Source: Anaerococcus hydrogenalis DSM 7454
GTDB lineage: Bacteria; Bacillota; Clostridia; Tissierellales; Peptoniphilaceae
Length of the DNA stretch: 64,000 nucleotides
Reading direction: 5' to 3'
Assembly: GCF_000173355.1 (NCBI RefSeq)
Contig: NZ_ABXA01000044.1
Coordinates: 1-64,000 of the forward strand
In this document: positions 16,541-26,162 of the stretch, piece after piece
How the letters are laid out: each line of letters starts with the position of its first letter
Numbering within the stretch: position 1 is the stretch's first letter
Translations under genes and position numbers: made by a program
The notes under the pieces: generated by a model
The model's database searches: none
Seen by the model: only the letters and a program-made list of their open reading frames with translations
Told to the model about the DNA's origin: nothing

Positions 16541-17979
16541 ATGAAAAATTATGATGTAATTGTAATAGGTGGGGGCGCTACTGGCGCAAACATCCTTAGA
16601 GAATTGTCAAAATACGAACTAGATTTATTGTTACTTGAAGCAAATACAGATGTAGGAGCTGGAGTAACAAAAGGAAACGGTGGAGTTGTACACTCAGGAT
16701 ATGACGCTACAGCAGGTAGTTTGAAGGCAAAATTAAATGTAAGGGGAACAGAAATTTTTGAGCAATATGCTAAAGATTTAGGTATACCTTATGAAAGTAA
16801 GCCATCAATGACTTTAGCTTTTAACGAATCTGAGAAAGAAACTTTAGATAAGCTTTATGAAAATGGAAAACAAAATAAGGTTCCAGGACTAAGAATAATT
16901 GAAACTGATGAAATTTTAGAACTTGAACCACATGCAAATCCAGAAGTTAAGTATGCACTTCTTGCTCCATCAGCAGGAATAACAGATCCTTATACAATAG
17001 CTGAGGCTTGTTGTGAAAACGCAGTAATAAATGGTGCTGAAGTTAAAACTTCAAATACTGTTTGTGACATCAAAAAGGATGGAGATTTTTATACAGTTAA
17101 AACTAAAGAAGGAAATGAGTATAAGACAAAATATATTGTAAACGCAGCTGGAGTTTATGGAGATGTAATTGCTAATCTTGTTAATCCAGGATCACATGAA
17201 ATAACTGAAAGACATGGATCTTTGATGATTATAGATGGAAACATTGGCTTTGAACTTCAAACAACCCTATTCCCAGTACCTGGTGCTCATACAAAAGGAA
17301 TGGCAGCAATACCAGCTTGTGGTGGAAATATAATTTTAGGATCAACTGCAGAGATACAAAAAGATAAAGAAAATACAAGCTTTACAAAAGATCAAGCAGA
17401 CTTACTATTTAACTCCGCATCAAGACTTATCCCAGAGCTTGAAAAGAAATATATTATAAGAGTTTTCTCAGGACTTAGACCTGTAGAAGTAAATTCAAAT
17501 AACGATTTTGTTATAGAAGAAGATGAAAAAAACAAGGGCTTTTATAATGCAATAGGAATTCAATCACCTGGTATAGCATCATCATTTGCCATAGCAGAAT
17601 ATATGGTTGATCTTATGAAAAAAGACATAGACTTAAAAGAAAAATCAAATTATGATAAAAAAGAAAAGCTATTGTAGACTTCTCAAAATTATCAACTGAA
17701 GAAAGAAAGAAATTAGTAGATAAGGATCCTAAATATGCAAACGTAATCTGTAGATGTGAAGTTGTTCCAGAAGCAGAAATATTGGATGCAATAAGAAGAC
17801 CTTGTGGTGCAAGAACTGTAGATGGAGTTAAAAGAAGAACAAGATCAGGTATGGGTAGGTGCCAAGGTGGATTCTGTGAATCAAGAATTGTTGAAATTTT
17901 AAGTAGAGAATTGGGCAAAAAACCTGAAGAGATACTTAAAGAAAATAAGGGTAGCGAAATTTTAATTGGAGAAGAATAA
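16541..17979 (+). pseudogene. GlpO/GlpA-like FAD oxidoreductase with C-terminal [2Fe-2S] domain, frameshifted
   Basis: A flavoprotein of about 480 residues. The N-terminal FAD loop is VIGGGATGANILREL, with GNGGVVHSGYD and FSGLRPVEVN typical of glycerol-3-phosphate oxidase/dehydrogenase relatives. The C-terminal BFD-like iron-sulfur domain has CRC and GMGRCQGGFC cysteines. The frame breaks near A6 (17657-17662); one extra A restores KKEKAIVDFSKLS and joins both parts. It probably oxidises a polyol phosphate and passes electrons to the two following gene products, the arrangement seen for anaerobic glycerol-3-phosphate dehydrogenases of clostridia. It lies nine bases after the RuBisCO-like gene. 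Confidence 0.85.
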
Positions 17980-17981
17980 AA

Positions 17982-19259
17982 ATGGTTTATGATTTAATAA
18001 TTATTGGTGGAGGTCCAGCAGGACTTACAGCAGCCAAAGAAGCTTATGAAGAGGGCGTTAGAAACATGCTTATTATCGAAAGAGATAAGGAGCTAGGTGG
18101 AATACTAAATCAATGTATACACAATGGTTTTGGAATTTTAAAGTTTAATGAAGAATTGACAGGACCAGAATATGCAGGAAGATATATAGATTTTGTAGAA
18201 GAAAAAAATATAGACTACTTACTACACTCTATAGTTTTGGATTTAAGAGAAATAGAAAATGGAAACAAAATAGTAGAATGTGCATCAATGGATGATGGAT
18301 ACTTAGAGCTTGAAGCAAAAACTGTAATTCTTGCAATGGGTGCTAGGGAAAGAACTAGGATGATGATAGAAACTCCAGGATTTAGACCGGCAGGAGTTTT
18401 TAATGCAGGACTAGCACAAAAATATTTAAACATTGATGGATATAAGGTTGGAAAAAAAGTTGTAATACTTGGTTCAGGAGATATAGGACTTATAATGGCA
18501 AGAAGACTTACTCTTACAGGTGCTAAGGTTGAAAGAGTGGTTGAAATTGAACCATATACAAATGGACTTCAAAGAAATGTAGCCCAATGTTTGGATGATT
18601 TTGGAATTCCTTTACAATTATCCCACACAATTGCTGAAATAAAAGGAAAAGATAGGGTTGAATCAGTAGTTATTGCTGAGGTAGATAAAAATTATAATAT
18701 CATAGAAGGAACTGAAGAAGAAGTAGAATGCGATACAGTCCTATTTTCTGTAGGATTGATTCCTGAAAATGAATTATCAAGAAATTTAGGGGTTGATATA
18801 GATAAGGCTACAAAGGGACCTATAGTAAACAACTCACTTGAAACAAATATACCTGGCGTTTTTGCTTGTGGTAATGTTTTACATATACACGATGTAGTAG
18901 ACTTAGTTTCTGATGAGGCTGAAGAAGCTGCTAAAAACGTTGTTTCTTACTTGAATGCAGAAAGTAAAGAAAAAAAATCACATATTTTGGTAAAACATGA
19001 TAAAAATATAGGCTATGTTGTACCTCAAGTAATTGAAGATACAAATAAGCATGTTGAACTTAAGTTTAGGGTAAGAAAGCCTTCTGGTGGAATTTCATTT
19101 GTTGTAGAAGATAAAGATGGCAATGAAATAATAAGAAAGAAAAGATGGGCTACTCAACCTTCTGAAATGGAAAAATTAATAATTCCTAAAACAAAATTTG
19201 AAAAAATAGAAGATACAATAAATATTCGTGTTGAGGGAGAAGATATTTATGAAGAATAA
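17982..19259 (+). CDS. FAD/NAD(P)-dependent oxidoreductase, GlpO partner
   Basis: A 425-residue pyridine-nucleotide-disulfide type flavoprotein with an N-terminal FAD loop (IIGGGPAGLTAAKEA), a second Rossmann loop (VILGSGDIGLIMARRL) for NAD(P), and a closing FAD motif ending in VFACGNVLHIHD. It lacks the redox-active CxxC of disulfide reductases. Next to a GlpO-like protein with a [2Fe-2S] domain and a DUF1667 protein, it most likely carries electrons between the polyol-phosphate dehydrogenase and NAD. It starts three bases after the previous stop and overlaps the next gene by 11 bases. Confidence 0.87.
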   Translation: MVYDLIIIGGGPAGLTAAKEAYEEGVRNMLIIERDKELGGILNQCIHNGFGILKFNEELTGPEYAGRYIDFVEEKNIDYLLHSIVLDLREIENGNKIVECASMDDGYLELEAKTVILAMGARERTRMMIETPGFRPAGVFNAGLAQKYLNIDGYKVGKKVVILGSGDIGLIMARRLTLTGAKVERVVEIEPYTNGLQRNVAQCLDDFGIPLQLSHTIAEIKGKDRVESVVIAEVDKNYNIIEGTEEEVECDTVLFSVGLIPENELSRNLGVDIDKATKGPIVNNSLETNIPGVFACGNVLHIHDVVDLVSDEAEEAAKNVVSYLNAESKEKKSHILVKHDKNIGYVVPQVIEDTNKHVELKFRVRKPSGGISFVVEDKDGNEIIRKKRWATQPSEMEKLIIPKTKFEKIEDTINIRVEGEDIYEE

Positions 19260-19614
19260 AGAGTTAGTTTGTATAAAATGTCCAAGGGGTTGTAAGTTAT
19301 TTATCAGCAATATTGAACACCCAGACCAATTAATTGTTGAAGGTAACCAATGTCCAAGGGGAGAACAATACGCAGTAGATGAAATAGTTGATCCAAAAAG
19401 AACTATAACAGCCACTATAAAACTTATAAGTGAAACTGAAAGAAGACTTCCGATAAGAACAGATGGAGAAATTCCAAAAAAATTATACAAAGAAATAGTG
19501 GATGAAATAAATAAAATGAAGGTAAAAGCACCTATTAAAAGAGGTCAGGTTTTAGTTGAAAATATTAAAGATACGGGAGTAGATTTAATATCAACTAAAG
19601 CTGTAAGAAAATAA
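19249..19614 (+). CDS. DUF1667 cysteine-rich redox partner
   Basis: A protein of 121 residues with four conserved cysteines in CIKCPRGC and QCPRGEQYA, which look like iron-sulfur or zinc ligands. The family is regularly encoded directly after the GlpO-like and NAD-oxidoreductase genes and is thought to be a third subunit. Its exact role is not established. ATG 19249 is preferred over an upstream in-frame codon because GAGGGAG lies just before it. It overlaps the preceding gene, so the three proteins are probably made in fixed ratio. Confidence 0.82.
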   Translation: MKNKELVCIKCPRGCKLFISNIEHPDQLIVEGNQCPRGEQYAVDEIVDPKRTITATIKLISETERRLPIRTDGEIPKKLYKEIVDEINKMKVKAPIKRGQVLVENIKDTGVDLISTKAVRK

Positions 19615-19620
19615 TAAATA

Positions 19621-19650
19621 AGGCAATTAAAGCTAAGTCTTTAATTGCCT
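19621..19650 (+). repeat. Intercistronic hairpin inside the long operon
   Basis: A perfect 12-base stem AGGCAATTAAAG/CTTTAATTGCCT around a six-base loop, followed by A-rich sequence and no T run. It probably shapes mRNA processing or stability between the redox trio and the kinase genes rather than ending transcription. Confidence 0.65.
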
Positions 19651-19679
19651 AAAAATATATAAAACGAGGAGTGCATAGG

Positions 19680-21221
19680 ATGAAGTATGTAATTGGAATT
19701 GATGCTGGAACAACTAATGTTAAAAGTGTCTTATTTGATTTAGAAGGTAATGAACTTTATACTGAAAGTGTCCCAAATTTACCATATTATTTGCCTAATA
19801 ATGAAATTGAACAAGATATGAATGTTGTTTGGCAAAACGTTTTAAATTCTCTAATTCTTCTGATGAGGAGAAATAAAATCAACAAAGATGACGTCATAGG
19901 AATGGGAGTTACAGGTCAAGGTGAAGGAATTTGGTTAATAGATGAATACGGAAAACCTATTCAAAATGCTTATTTATGGAATGATGGAAGAGCCTATAAA
20001 GAAGTAGAAAATTTATTAAAAGATGAAAACGAAAATCTATACAAAGACATTGTTAAAACAACAGGACTAACAGCATTTCCAGGAAACCAATTAATTCTAT
20101 TGATGTGGATGAACAAAAATCAACCAGAAGTTTTAGAAAAAGCCGACAAAATGTTTTTCTGTAAAGACTGGATAAGATTTAACCTTACAGGTGAAGTTTT
20201 CACTGATACAACAGATGCAGGAACTGCCCATCTTGATTTAAGTACTAACCAACCAGCTAAAAGTATTTATAAAAAATTAGGGCTTGAAAAATATTTAAGA
20301 CTAATCCCAGAAGTTAAAAAACCACATGATATTGGTGGATACTTAACACAAAAAGTAGCTGACAATGTTGGATTAAATGCAGGTATTCCAGTAGTAATGG
20401 GTGGAATAGACCTTGTAAATTCCATGGTTGGTATGGGAGCTGTAGAAAATAATGATATAGGAATAATTCTTGGAACAACTTGTGGAGTTCAAGTTGTACT
20501 TGAAAAAGATAAGGCAGAATTCGGTGATTCTAGATACGAAAATCACGCCATAGAAAACCTTACCATATCAATGAATCCTACTATGAATGGTATGCCAAAT
20601 ATTGATTGGTCAGTAGGAGAAATTGCTGTCAATAAAGATTATAAAATCATTGACGAAGTAATTAGGGAAGTAAAACCTGGTTGTGGTGGACTTATTTATC
20701 ACCCATACATAGGAGCTGCTGGTGAAAGGGCACCTTTTACAAACGTAAATGCTAAAGCGTCATTTTTTGGTATAAATCAAGATACAGATAGGGCAAGCCT
20801 AGTAAAAGCTGTATATGAAGGAATGATTTTTGCTGTTAAAGATTGTCTATTAAAGGCAAGTGATAATGGAGAAATATTTATATCAGGTGGTGGAGCTAAA
20901 TCAACAATTCTTCCTCAATTAATAGCAGATGCAACAGGACTTGTTGTAAATAAATCAAAAGGATATGAACTTGGGGCTAAGGGAGCAGCAATTATGGTTC
21001 TAATAGCTTTGGGATATTACAAAGATTATCCAGAAGCTAAGGCAAAATGCTGTGAAGCTCTAGATAAAATTTATCCAAATAAAGACAAAAAATACATCTA
21101 TGATAGGTATTTCACCCTATATAAAAAATTAAGACTTGCCTATAATGACCTTTGGAATGAGCGTAGAGAAATTTTAGATGATGTAAATAAATATATGACT
21201 GAGAAAGGGATAGATAAATAA
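19680..21221 (+). CDS. FGGY-family carbohydrate kinase, possibly a tetritol or ketose kinase
   Basis: A 513-residue kinase. The ATP loop is IDAGTTNVKSVLFD. The substrate lobe has GVTGQGEGIWLIDEYGKP then LWNDGRAY, and the C-terminal signature is FISGGGAKSTILPQLIADA with a Gly-rich ELGAKGAA. The GQGEG element resembles erythritol/L-xylulose kinases more than glycerol or D-xylulose kinases; this is by eye and tentative. ATG 19680 sits nine bases after GAGGA; a GTG nine bases earlier overlaps the spacer. Its product would be a suitable substrate for the upstream dehydrogenase trio. Confidence 0.8.
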   Translation: MKYVIGIDAGTTNVKSVLFDLEGNELYTESVPNLPYYLPNNEIEQDMNVVWQNVLNSLILLMRRNKINKDDVIGMGVTGQGEGIWLIDEYGKPIQNAYLWNDGRAYKEVENLLKDENENLYKDIVKTTGLTAFPGNQLILLMWMNKNQPEVLEKADKMFFCKDWIRFNLTGEVFTDTTDAGTAHLDLSTNQPAKSIYKKLGLEKYLRLIPEVKKPHDIGGYLTQKVADNVGLNAGIPVVMGGIDLVNSMVGMGAVENNDIGIILGTTCGVQVVLEKDKAEFGDSRYENHAIENLTISMNPTMNGMPNIDWSVGEIAVNKDYKIIDEVIREVKPGCGGLIYHPYIGAAGERAPFTNVNAKASFFGINQDTDRASLVKAVYEGMIFAVKDCLLKASDNGEIFISGGGAKSTILPQLIADATGLVVNKSKGYELGAKGAAIMVLIALGYYKDYPEAKAKCCEALDKIYPNKDKKYIYDRYFTLYKKLRLAYNDLWNERREILDDVNKYMTEKGIDK

Positions 21222-21222
21222 A

Positions 21223-21993
21223 ATGAATGAAATAATAAAAAAAGATAATATAAAATTTACAGACCTTAAACTTGATTGGAAAAAAGCCCTATATTTATCA
21301 GCTAAACCACTTCTTGATGACGGTTCTATCAAAGAAGGTTTTATTGAAAATATTATAGAAAATATTGAAAAAAATGGTCCTTATATAAACGTAGGTAAGG
21401 GAATAGCTATTGCCCATACTAAAGATTCATCTTTTGTAAATGAAGATTCCTTATCCTTATTAAGACTTAGTTGTCCAATAACAATTGGAGAAGATAAAGG
21501 AAGTCCAATCTATAACCTATTTACTCTTGCAACAACAGGAAGCGATAAGCATTTAAAATATCTTTCAAGTTTAACAAAAAATTTATCAGATGAATCTATA
21601 TTAAAAGAGTTTGAAGATGCGACATCAAGAAGTCATATTCACAAATTATTAAATAACTTAGATGATGAAAAAATAAAATTTGCTACAGTTTGTGCTGAGG
21701 GTATAGTATCAAGTTTTATGATAAAAGAAAATATCAGCAATATCTTATCATACTGGGGTGTAAGAGATAAGGTTGAGATATTTATCTATAATATTGATAA
21801 TTATGAAACTGCAAAAAATAAAGCGATTGATGAATGGTTTGTTTCTAAGGATGCTGAAGATAAGGTAGACTTAGGAGATGATTACACTGTCCTAGATTCT
21901 GTTATTGATAGGGTTGAGTTAGAAAAGAAACTAAAAACAGTAGCAGAAAAATATGATTTATTAAATGGTAAAAAAAACCCAAATATGTTCTAG
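21223..21993 (+). CDS. PTS EIIA-EIIB fusion, ascorbate/fructose type
   Basis: About 250 residues. The first domain (to about residue 145) is an EIIA of the fructose/ascorbate class, with the phosphorylated histidine in GIAIAHTKDSS. After a short linker, the second domain (from about 152) resembles an ascorbate-type EIIB, with the active cysteine in TVCAEGIVSS. No EIIC gene lies nearby; the only candidate membrane protein is at 24263. It could be a transport component or a phosphorylation sensor. The last residues (KNPNMF) may be wrong because an A8 run (21970-21977) precedes them. It overlaps the glycerol kinase start. Confidence 0.75.
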   Translation: MNEIIKKDNIKFTDLKLDWKKALYLSAKPLLDDGSIKEGFIENIIENIEKNGPYINVGKGIAIAHTKDSSFVNEDSLSLLRLSCPITIGEDKGSPIYNLFTLATTGSDKHLKYLSSLTKNLSDESILKEFEDATSRSHIHKLLNNLDDEKIKFATVCAEGIVSSFMIKENISNILSYWGVRDKVEIFIYNIDNYETAKNKAIDEWFVSKDAEDKVDLGDDYTVLDSVIDRVELEKKLKTVAEKYDLLNGKKNPNMF

Positions 21994-23466
21994 TAATTGA
22001 TGAGGGAACAACTAGCTCTAGGGCGGCTGTATTTGATAAATCTGCAAATAGGATGGCATTTAAGGGAAGTGATTTTAAACAATATTTTCCTAAATCAGGA
22101 TGGCATGAACAAGATCCAGAAGAAATACTCGATGTTACAGTAGAGGCTATGAAAGAGGCAATAAAAAAAGCTGATATAAATGCATCCAATATAGCTTCTG
22201 TTGGAATTACCAACCAAAGAGAAACCACAATAATGTGGAATAAAAAAAACTGGAAAGCCATATTATAATGCAATAGTTTGGGCTTGTAGAAGAGGGGCTG
22301 ATTATTGCCAATCTTTAATCGATCAAGGCTTAAATGATTTTATAAATGAAAGAACAGGCTTAATAATAGACGCTACTTATTCAGCATCAAAAATTAGGTG
22401 GATTATAGATAATGTAGAAGGTGTAAAAGAAGATATAGAAAAAGATGAAGTATTATTTGGAACAATAGATACTTGGCTTTTATGGAATTTAACAGGTGGA
22501 AAAGTCCACGCAACAGACTCTACTAATGCATCAAGAACTATGTTATATAATATTTATGACCTAAAATGGGATGATGAAATATTAGAAAAACTAGATATAC
22601 CAAAATCAATTTTGCCAGAAGTAAAAGATACAATTGATGATTATGGTTTTGTAGATGAAAAAATACTAGGAGCTAAACTTCCTATCCATTCCTTAGTAGG
22701 AGACCAACAATCTTCACTTTTTGGTCAAGCTTGTTTTATAGAAGGAGACTGTAAAAATACTTACGGAACAAGTAACGTTCCTTTAGTATATATAGGAGAA
22801 AAAACTATAAAATCTGATAAGGGCTTGTTAACTCTTGCTTGGTCATTTGATAATAAACCTTACTATGCAGTTGGAGCAAGTATTCTTACAACTGGAGAAG
22901 TAATGAAGTGGCTAAAAGATAAAATTAAACTTTATGATGATAATGATAAGATGACAGAAGAAGTTAAATCCTTAGAAGATTCAAATGGGGTATTTTTCGT
23001 TCCAGCTTTCCAAGGACTAGGCGCACCACATTGGGATATGTATGCAAGAGGAATGATAATAGGATTAAGTTCTGGTGTTGAAAGAAAACATATAATAAAA
23101 GCTGGACTAGATTCAATTGCTTATCAAACAGAAGATTTATTAGACCAAATAGAAAAAGAAACTGGAATTAAAGTAAGCAATATGAAAGTTGATGGAGGTG
23201 CAAGTAACAATGACTACCTAATGCAATTCCAATCAAACTTATCAGATTTGCCAATAAAAAGACCTCTTGATACTGAAACAACTTCACTAGGTGTAGCTTA
23301 TCTTGCAGGACTTGGGGCTGGCGTTTGGGAAAACAAAGAAGTTATAAAAGATCTTTGGAAATCAGCAAAAGAATTTACACCAGATAGAAACAAAGAAAAA
23401 GTTAAAGAATCATACGAAGATTGGAAAAGAGCTGTCGAATATTCAAAAGGCTGGATGAAAAAATAG
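21965..23466 (+). pseudogene. glpK: Glycerol kinase, interrupted by two A-run frameshifts
   Basis: One FGGY kinase of about 500 residues read in pieces. With one A fewer at A8 (21970-21977) the gene starts at ATG 21965 as MVKKPKYVLVIDEGTTSSR. With one A fewer at A8 (22242-22249) it continues through NKKTGKPYYNAIVWACRR. All expected glycerol contacts are present: NQRET, the VWACRR tryptophan, and VGDQQSSLFGQ. It also has APHWDMYARG and VDGGASNN. It would make glycerol 3-phosphate. Two independent breaks, both at A8 where A7 is needed, point to base-calling error. It lies between the PTS-like gene and the isomerase gene in one operon. Confidence 0.87.
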
Positions 23467-23474
23467 GAGTCATT

Positions 23475-24266
23475 ATGAAAAAAGTTTATTTAGGTACTAA
23501 CACAAAAATGTATAAGACCATAAAGGAACATGTAGAATTTGTAAAAGATTTAGAAGAAGGAACAAAAGATATCAGCAGGGATGATTTAGAATTGTTTGTA
23601 ATCCCATCCTACACATCAGTTGGTCCTTGTAATGAAGCTATTGATGAAAGTTTAGTTAAAATTGGTGCCCAAAACATGAACTGGGCTGATAAGGGTGCCT
23701 ATACTGGAGAAATCTCTCCTTTAATGTTAGAAGAAGTTGGAGCGAAATTAATAGAATTAGGACATTCAGAAAGAAGACATGTCTTTGGTGAAGACGATAT
23801 CACTGTAAATAAAAAAGTTCTAGCATCTTTAAAACACGATTTTACTGCTCTTTTATGTATAGGTGAAACTGAGGAGCAAAAAAACGAAGGCTATACAGAT
23901 AAGATAATGAATATCCAAATTAATGTCGGCTTTGAAGGAGTTGAAGATAAGGGTATAGATAAACTTTGGGTAGCCTATGAACCAGTTTGGGCAATAGGTG
24001 AAAACGGTACTCCTCCAACAAAAGAATATGTTGAAAAAACACATAAGAAAATTAGAGAAATTCTAGTAAAAAGATTTGGAGAAAAAGGAAAAGAAATTCC
24101 TATCTTATACGGCGGTAGCGTAAATAATGAAAATTTTGAAGAATTAATCAGAATTGACGAAGTTGATGGATTATTTATAGGAAGATCTGCTTGGGTAAGT
24201 GAAAATTTCCTAAAAATAATAAAGAGGGTAATGGAAATTAAAAAGAAAAATAGGAGGAAGAGATGA
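23475..24266 (+). CDS. Triosephosphate isomerase homologue, possibly a tetrulose-phosphate isomerase
   Basis: A 263-residue TIM barrel with catalytic Lys (K11 in GTNTKMYKT), His (H97 in LGHSERRH) and Glu (in YEPVWAIG). The lid loop reads AIGENGTPPTKEYVE instead of the usual AIGTGKTAT, and the N-terminal motif is TNTKM rather than GNWKM. Both are as expected of paralogues such as EryH/LerI that act on erythrulose phosphate. Nothing in the window shows whether a housekeeping tpiA exists elsewhere. The start at 23475 follows TAGGAGT. It overlaps the next gene by four bases. Confidence 0.82.
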   Translation: MKKVYLGTNTKMYKTIKEHVEFVKDLEEGTKDISRDDLELFVIPSYTSVGPCNEAIDESLVKIGAQNMNWADKGAYTGEISPLMLEEVGAKLIELGHSERRHVFGEDDITVNKKVLASLKHDFTALLCIGETEEQKNEGYTDKIMNIQINVGFEGVEDKGIDKLWVAYEPVWAIGENGTPPTKEYVEKTHKKIREILVKRFGEKGKEIPILYGGSVNNENFEELIRIDEVDGLFIGRSAWVSENFLKIIKRVMEIKKKNRRKR

Positions 24267-25141
24267 CAATTCTGAACTTATGTCTGGCTTTTGCTGGAGG
24301 AATTTTTGCAAGTCTTATAGGTGGTACAAACTCATTTATTTTCACAGGTTTTACAGCACTTGCAGGAATTGCAATAAGCCTTGTAACAGGTAATGATGAT
24401 TTCTTAAACACAGTAGCTTTTGGGCCTTTCTTTTCACCAGCAATAGCATTTTTTGGTAGTGTGGCTTCAACTGCTTTTGCAGCTAGGTGGTGTAAAAGAG
24501 CAAAAGGCGATGAAAAAAATATGAAACCTTTAGGACCTGCAGGTATAGAAGGACAAAACTTATTAATGCCTTTATATAAAACAAAAGATCCTTTAGTAAT
24601 TTTGGTTGGAGGAGCTTTTGGTTCTATTGGATATTCAATTAACTATTTGTACAGCCAAATTTTACACCTAAACCTAGATACAGTTGCTCTTACAGTATTT
24701 ACAGGAGGAGTTATTTGTAGGTTATTATTTGGTAAAAAAGGACTTTTTGGACAATACCCATCAGATTTTAAAAGATATTCAGATATGACACCTAAATACA
24801 TTTTATTTACAGTTATCTGGGGATTTTTTATAGGTCTATTAAGTGGATACGTAGCAATCAAATTTAATATTGCATCAATCGGTTTTGCAATAAGTGCTAT
24901 GAGTTTGATATTCTTACACATTGGTCACGAATTTACATCAACTCACCACGTTACTCAAGTTGCAGCTTACGCAGGATTGGGATTTGCAAATCCATGGATG
25001 GCTGCTATATTTGGAGTTATAGCTGCCTTATTTGGAGAATATTGGGGAAGAACAACAAACACCTTTGTAGACACACACTTGGATAGAGAAGGAAGTACAA
25101 TAGCCCTATTTAGTTTCATAATATTTGCATTAACAGCATAA
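24263..25141 (+). CDS. Polytopic membrane protein of unknown function
   Basis: I do not recognise this family. The 292-residue protein is hydrophobic, with about eight membrane spans and few charges. Notable loops are GFTALAG, FGPFFSPAIAF in the third segment, KPLGPAGIEGQNLLMPLYK between spans three and four, and HEFTSTHHVTQVAAYAG before the penultimate span. It lies between the TIM-like isomerase (four-base overlap) and dhaK, where a GlpF channel or PTS EIIC would be expected. Transport of the polyol substrate is the obvious inference. Whether the EIIA-EIIB protein at 21223 works with it is open. Confidence 0.7.
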   Translation: MTILNLCLAFAGGIFASLIGGTNSFIFTGFTALAGIAISLVTGNDDFLNTVAFGPFFSPAIAFFGSVASTAFAARWCKRAKGDEKNMKPLGPAGIEGQNLLMPLYKTKDPLVILVGGAFGSIGYSINYLYSQILHLNLDTVALTVFTGGVICRLLFGKKGLFGQYPSDFKRYSDMTPKYILFTVIWGFFIGLLSGYVAIKFNIASIGFAISAMSLIFLHIGHEFTSTHHVTQVAAYAGLGFANPWMAAIFGVIAALFGEYWGRTTNTFVDTHLDREGSTIALFSFIIFALTA

Positions 25142-25151
25142 GGAGATTTAT

Positions 25152-26140
25152 ATGAAAAGATTAGTTAACAATCCAGAAGACATAGTTGAAGAATTAATAG
25201 AAGGTTATACAAAAGCCTTTGATGATGTAAAAGTTTCTGAACTTAGTGGAAGAGTAGTAGCAAGAAAAAATATCGACAAAGATAAGGTAGGAATAATTAT
25301 CGGTGGTGGTAGTGGACACGAACCATTATTTTTAGGATATGTTGGAGAAGGTTTTGCAGATGCATGTGTAATAGGTCACATTAATACATCACCAGACCCA
25401 TATGCTGTATATAATGCCATAAAAGAAGTAGGTTCTAATAAGGGAGTCCTATTGATGTATGGAAACTATACTGGAGATGTTCTAAACTTTGATATGGCTC
25501 AAGATATGGCAATAGCTGAAGGTTATAAGGTTAAATCTATCCAAGTAACTGATGACGTTGTTTCAGCAGAAGATAAAGATGGTAGAAGAGGAATTGCTGG
25601 TGATATTTTTGTAATGAAAATTGCAGCTGCAGCGGCAGATCTTGGATATGAATTTGATGAAGTTTATGAGCTTGCCCAAAAAGCAAATGACCTAACAGCT
25701 TCAATGGGTGTAGCTTTGGGAGCTGCAGATGATCCAAGAACAGGCCATGAAATGTTTAACCTAGAACAAGGACAAATGGAAATTGGAATGGGTATACATG
25801 GAGAGCCAGGAGTTAGAAGAGGAAAAATCGAAACTTTAAACGAAGTTGTAGATGAGATTACTGATCCTCTTATAAAAGAGCTAGACTTAAAAGAAAATGA
25901 CGAAGTAGGAGTTCTAATTAATGGTCTTGGAGCTACTCCTTACATGGATTTATTTGTAATGAATAAAAAATTAAGTGAAATTTTAGAAGAGAAAAAATAA
26001 AAGTAAATAGGACTTTTATTGGAACATGTGCATCTACTATGAATATGCCAGGCCAATCAATTACTCTTATAAAACTTGATGAAGAATTAAAGAAATTGTT
26101 AAATCACCCATGTGATGCACCATATTTCAAGATAAAATAA
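25152..26140 (+). pseudogene. dhaK: Dihydroxyacetone kinase subunit DhaK, frameshifted near its end
   Basis: The first frame gives 282 residues ending LEEKK. One extra A in A6 (25992-25997) continues it through KVNRTFIGTCASTMNMPGQ to a stop at 26140, giving about 329 residues, the normal DhaK length. The substrate-binding histidine is in GMGIHGEPGVRRG and the Gly-rich GGGSGHEP loop is intact. DhaK forms a hemiaminal bond with dihydroxyacetone, but phosphate transfer needs DhaL, which I do not find in the window. It may act on dihydroxyacetone or erythrulose with a DhaL encoded elsewhere. Ten bases separate it from the upstream membrane protein. Confidence 0.85.
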
Positions 26141-26162
26141 AGAAAAAAGGAGAAAAGAAATA

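Noticed and set aside
21970-22249. Programmed ribosomal frameshifting in glpK
   Set aside because: Two shifts would be needed in one gene, with no stimulatory structure noticed, and the same kind of break is seen in unrelated genes across the window.
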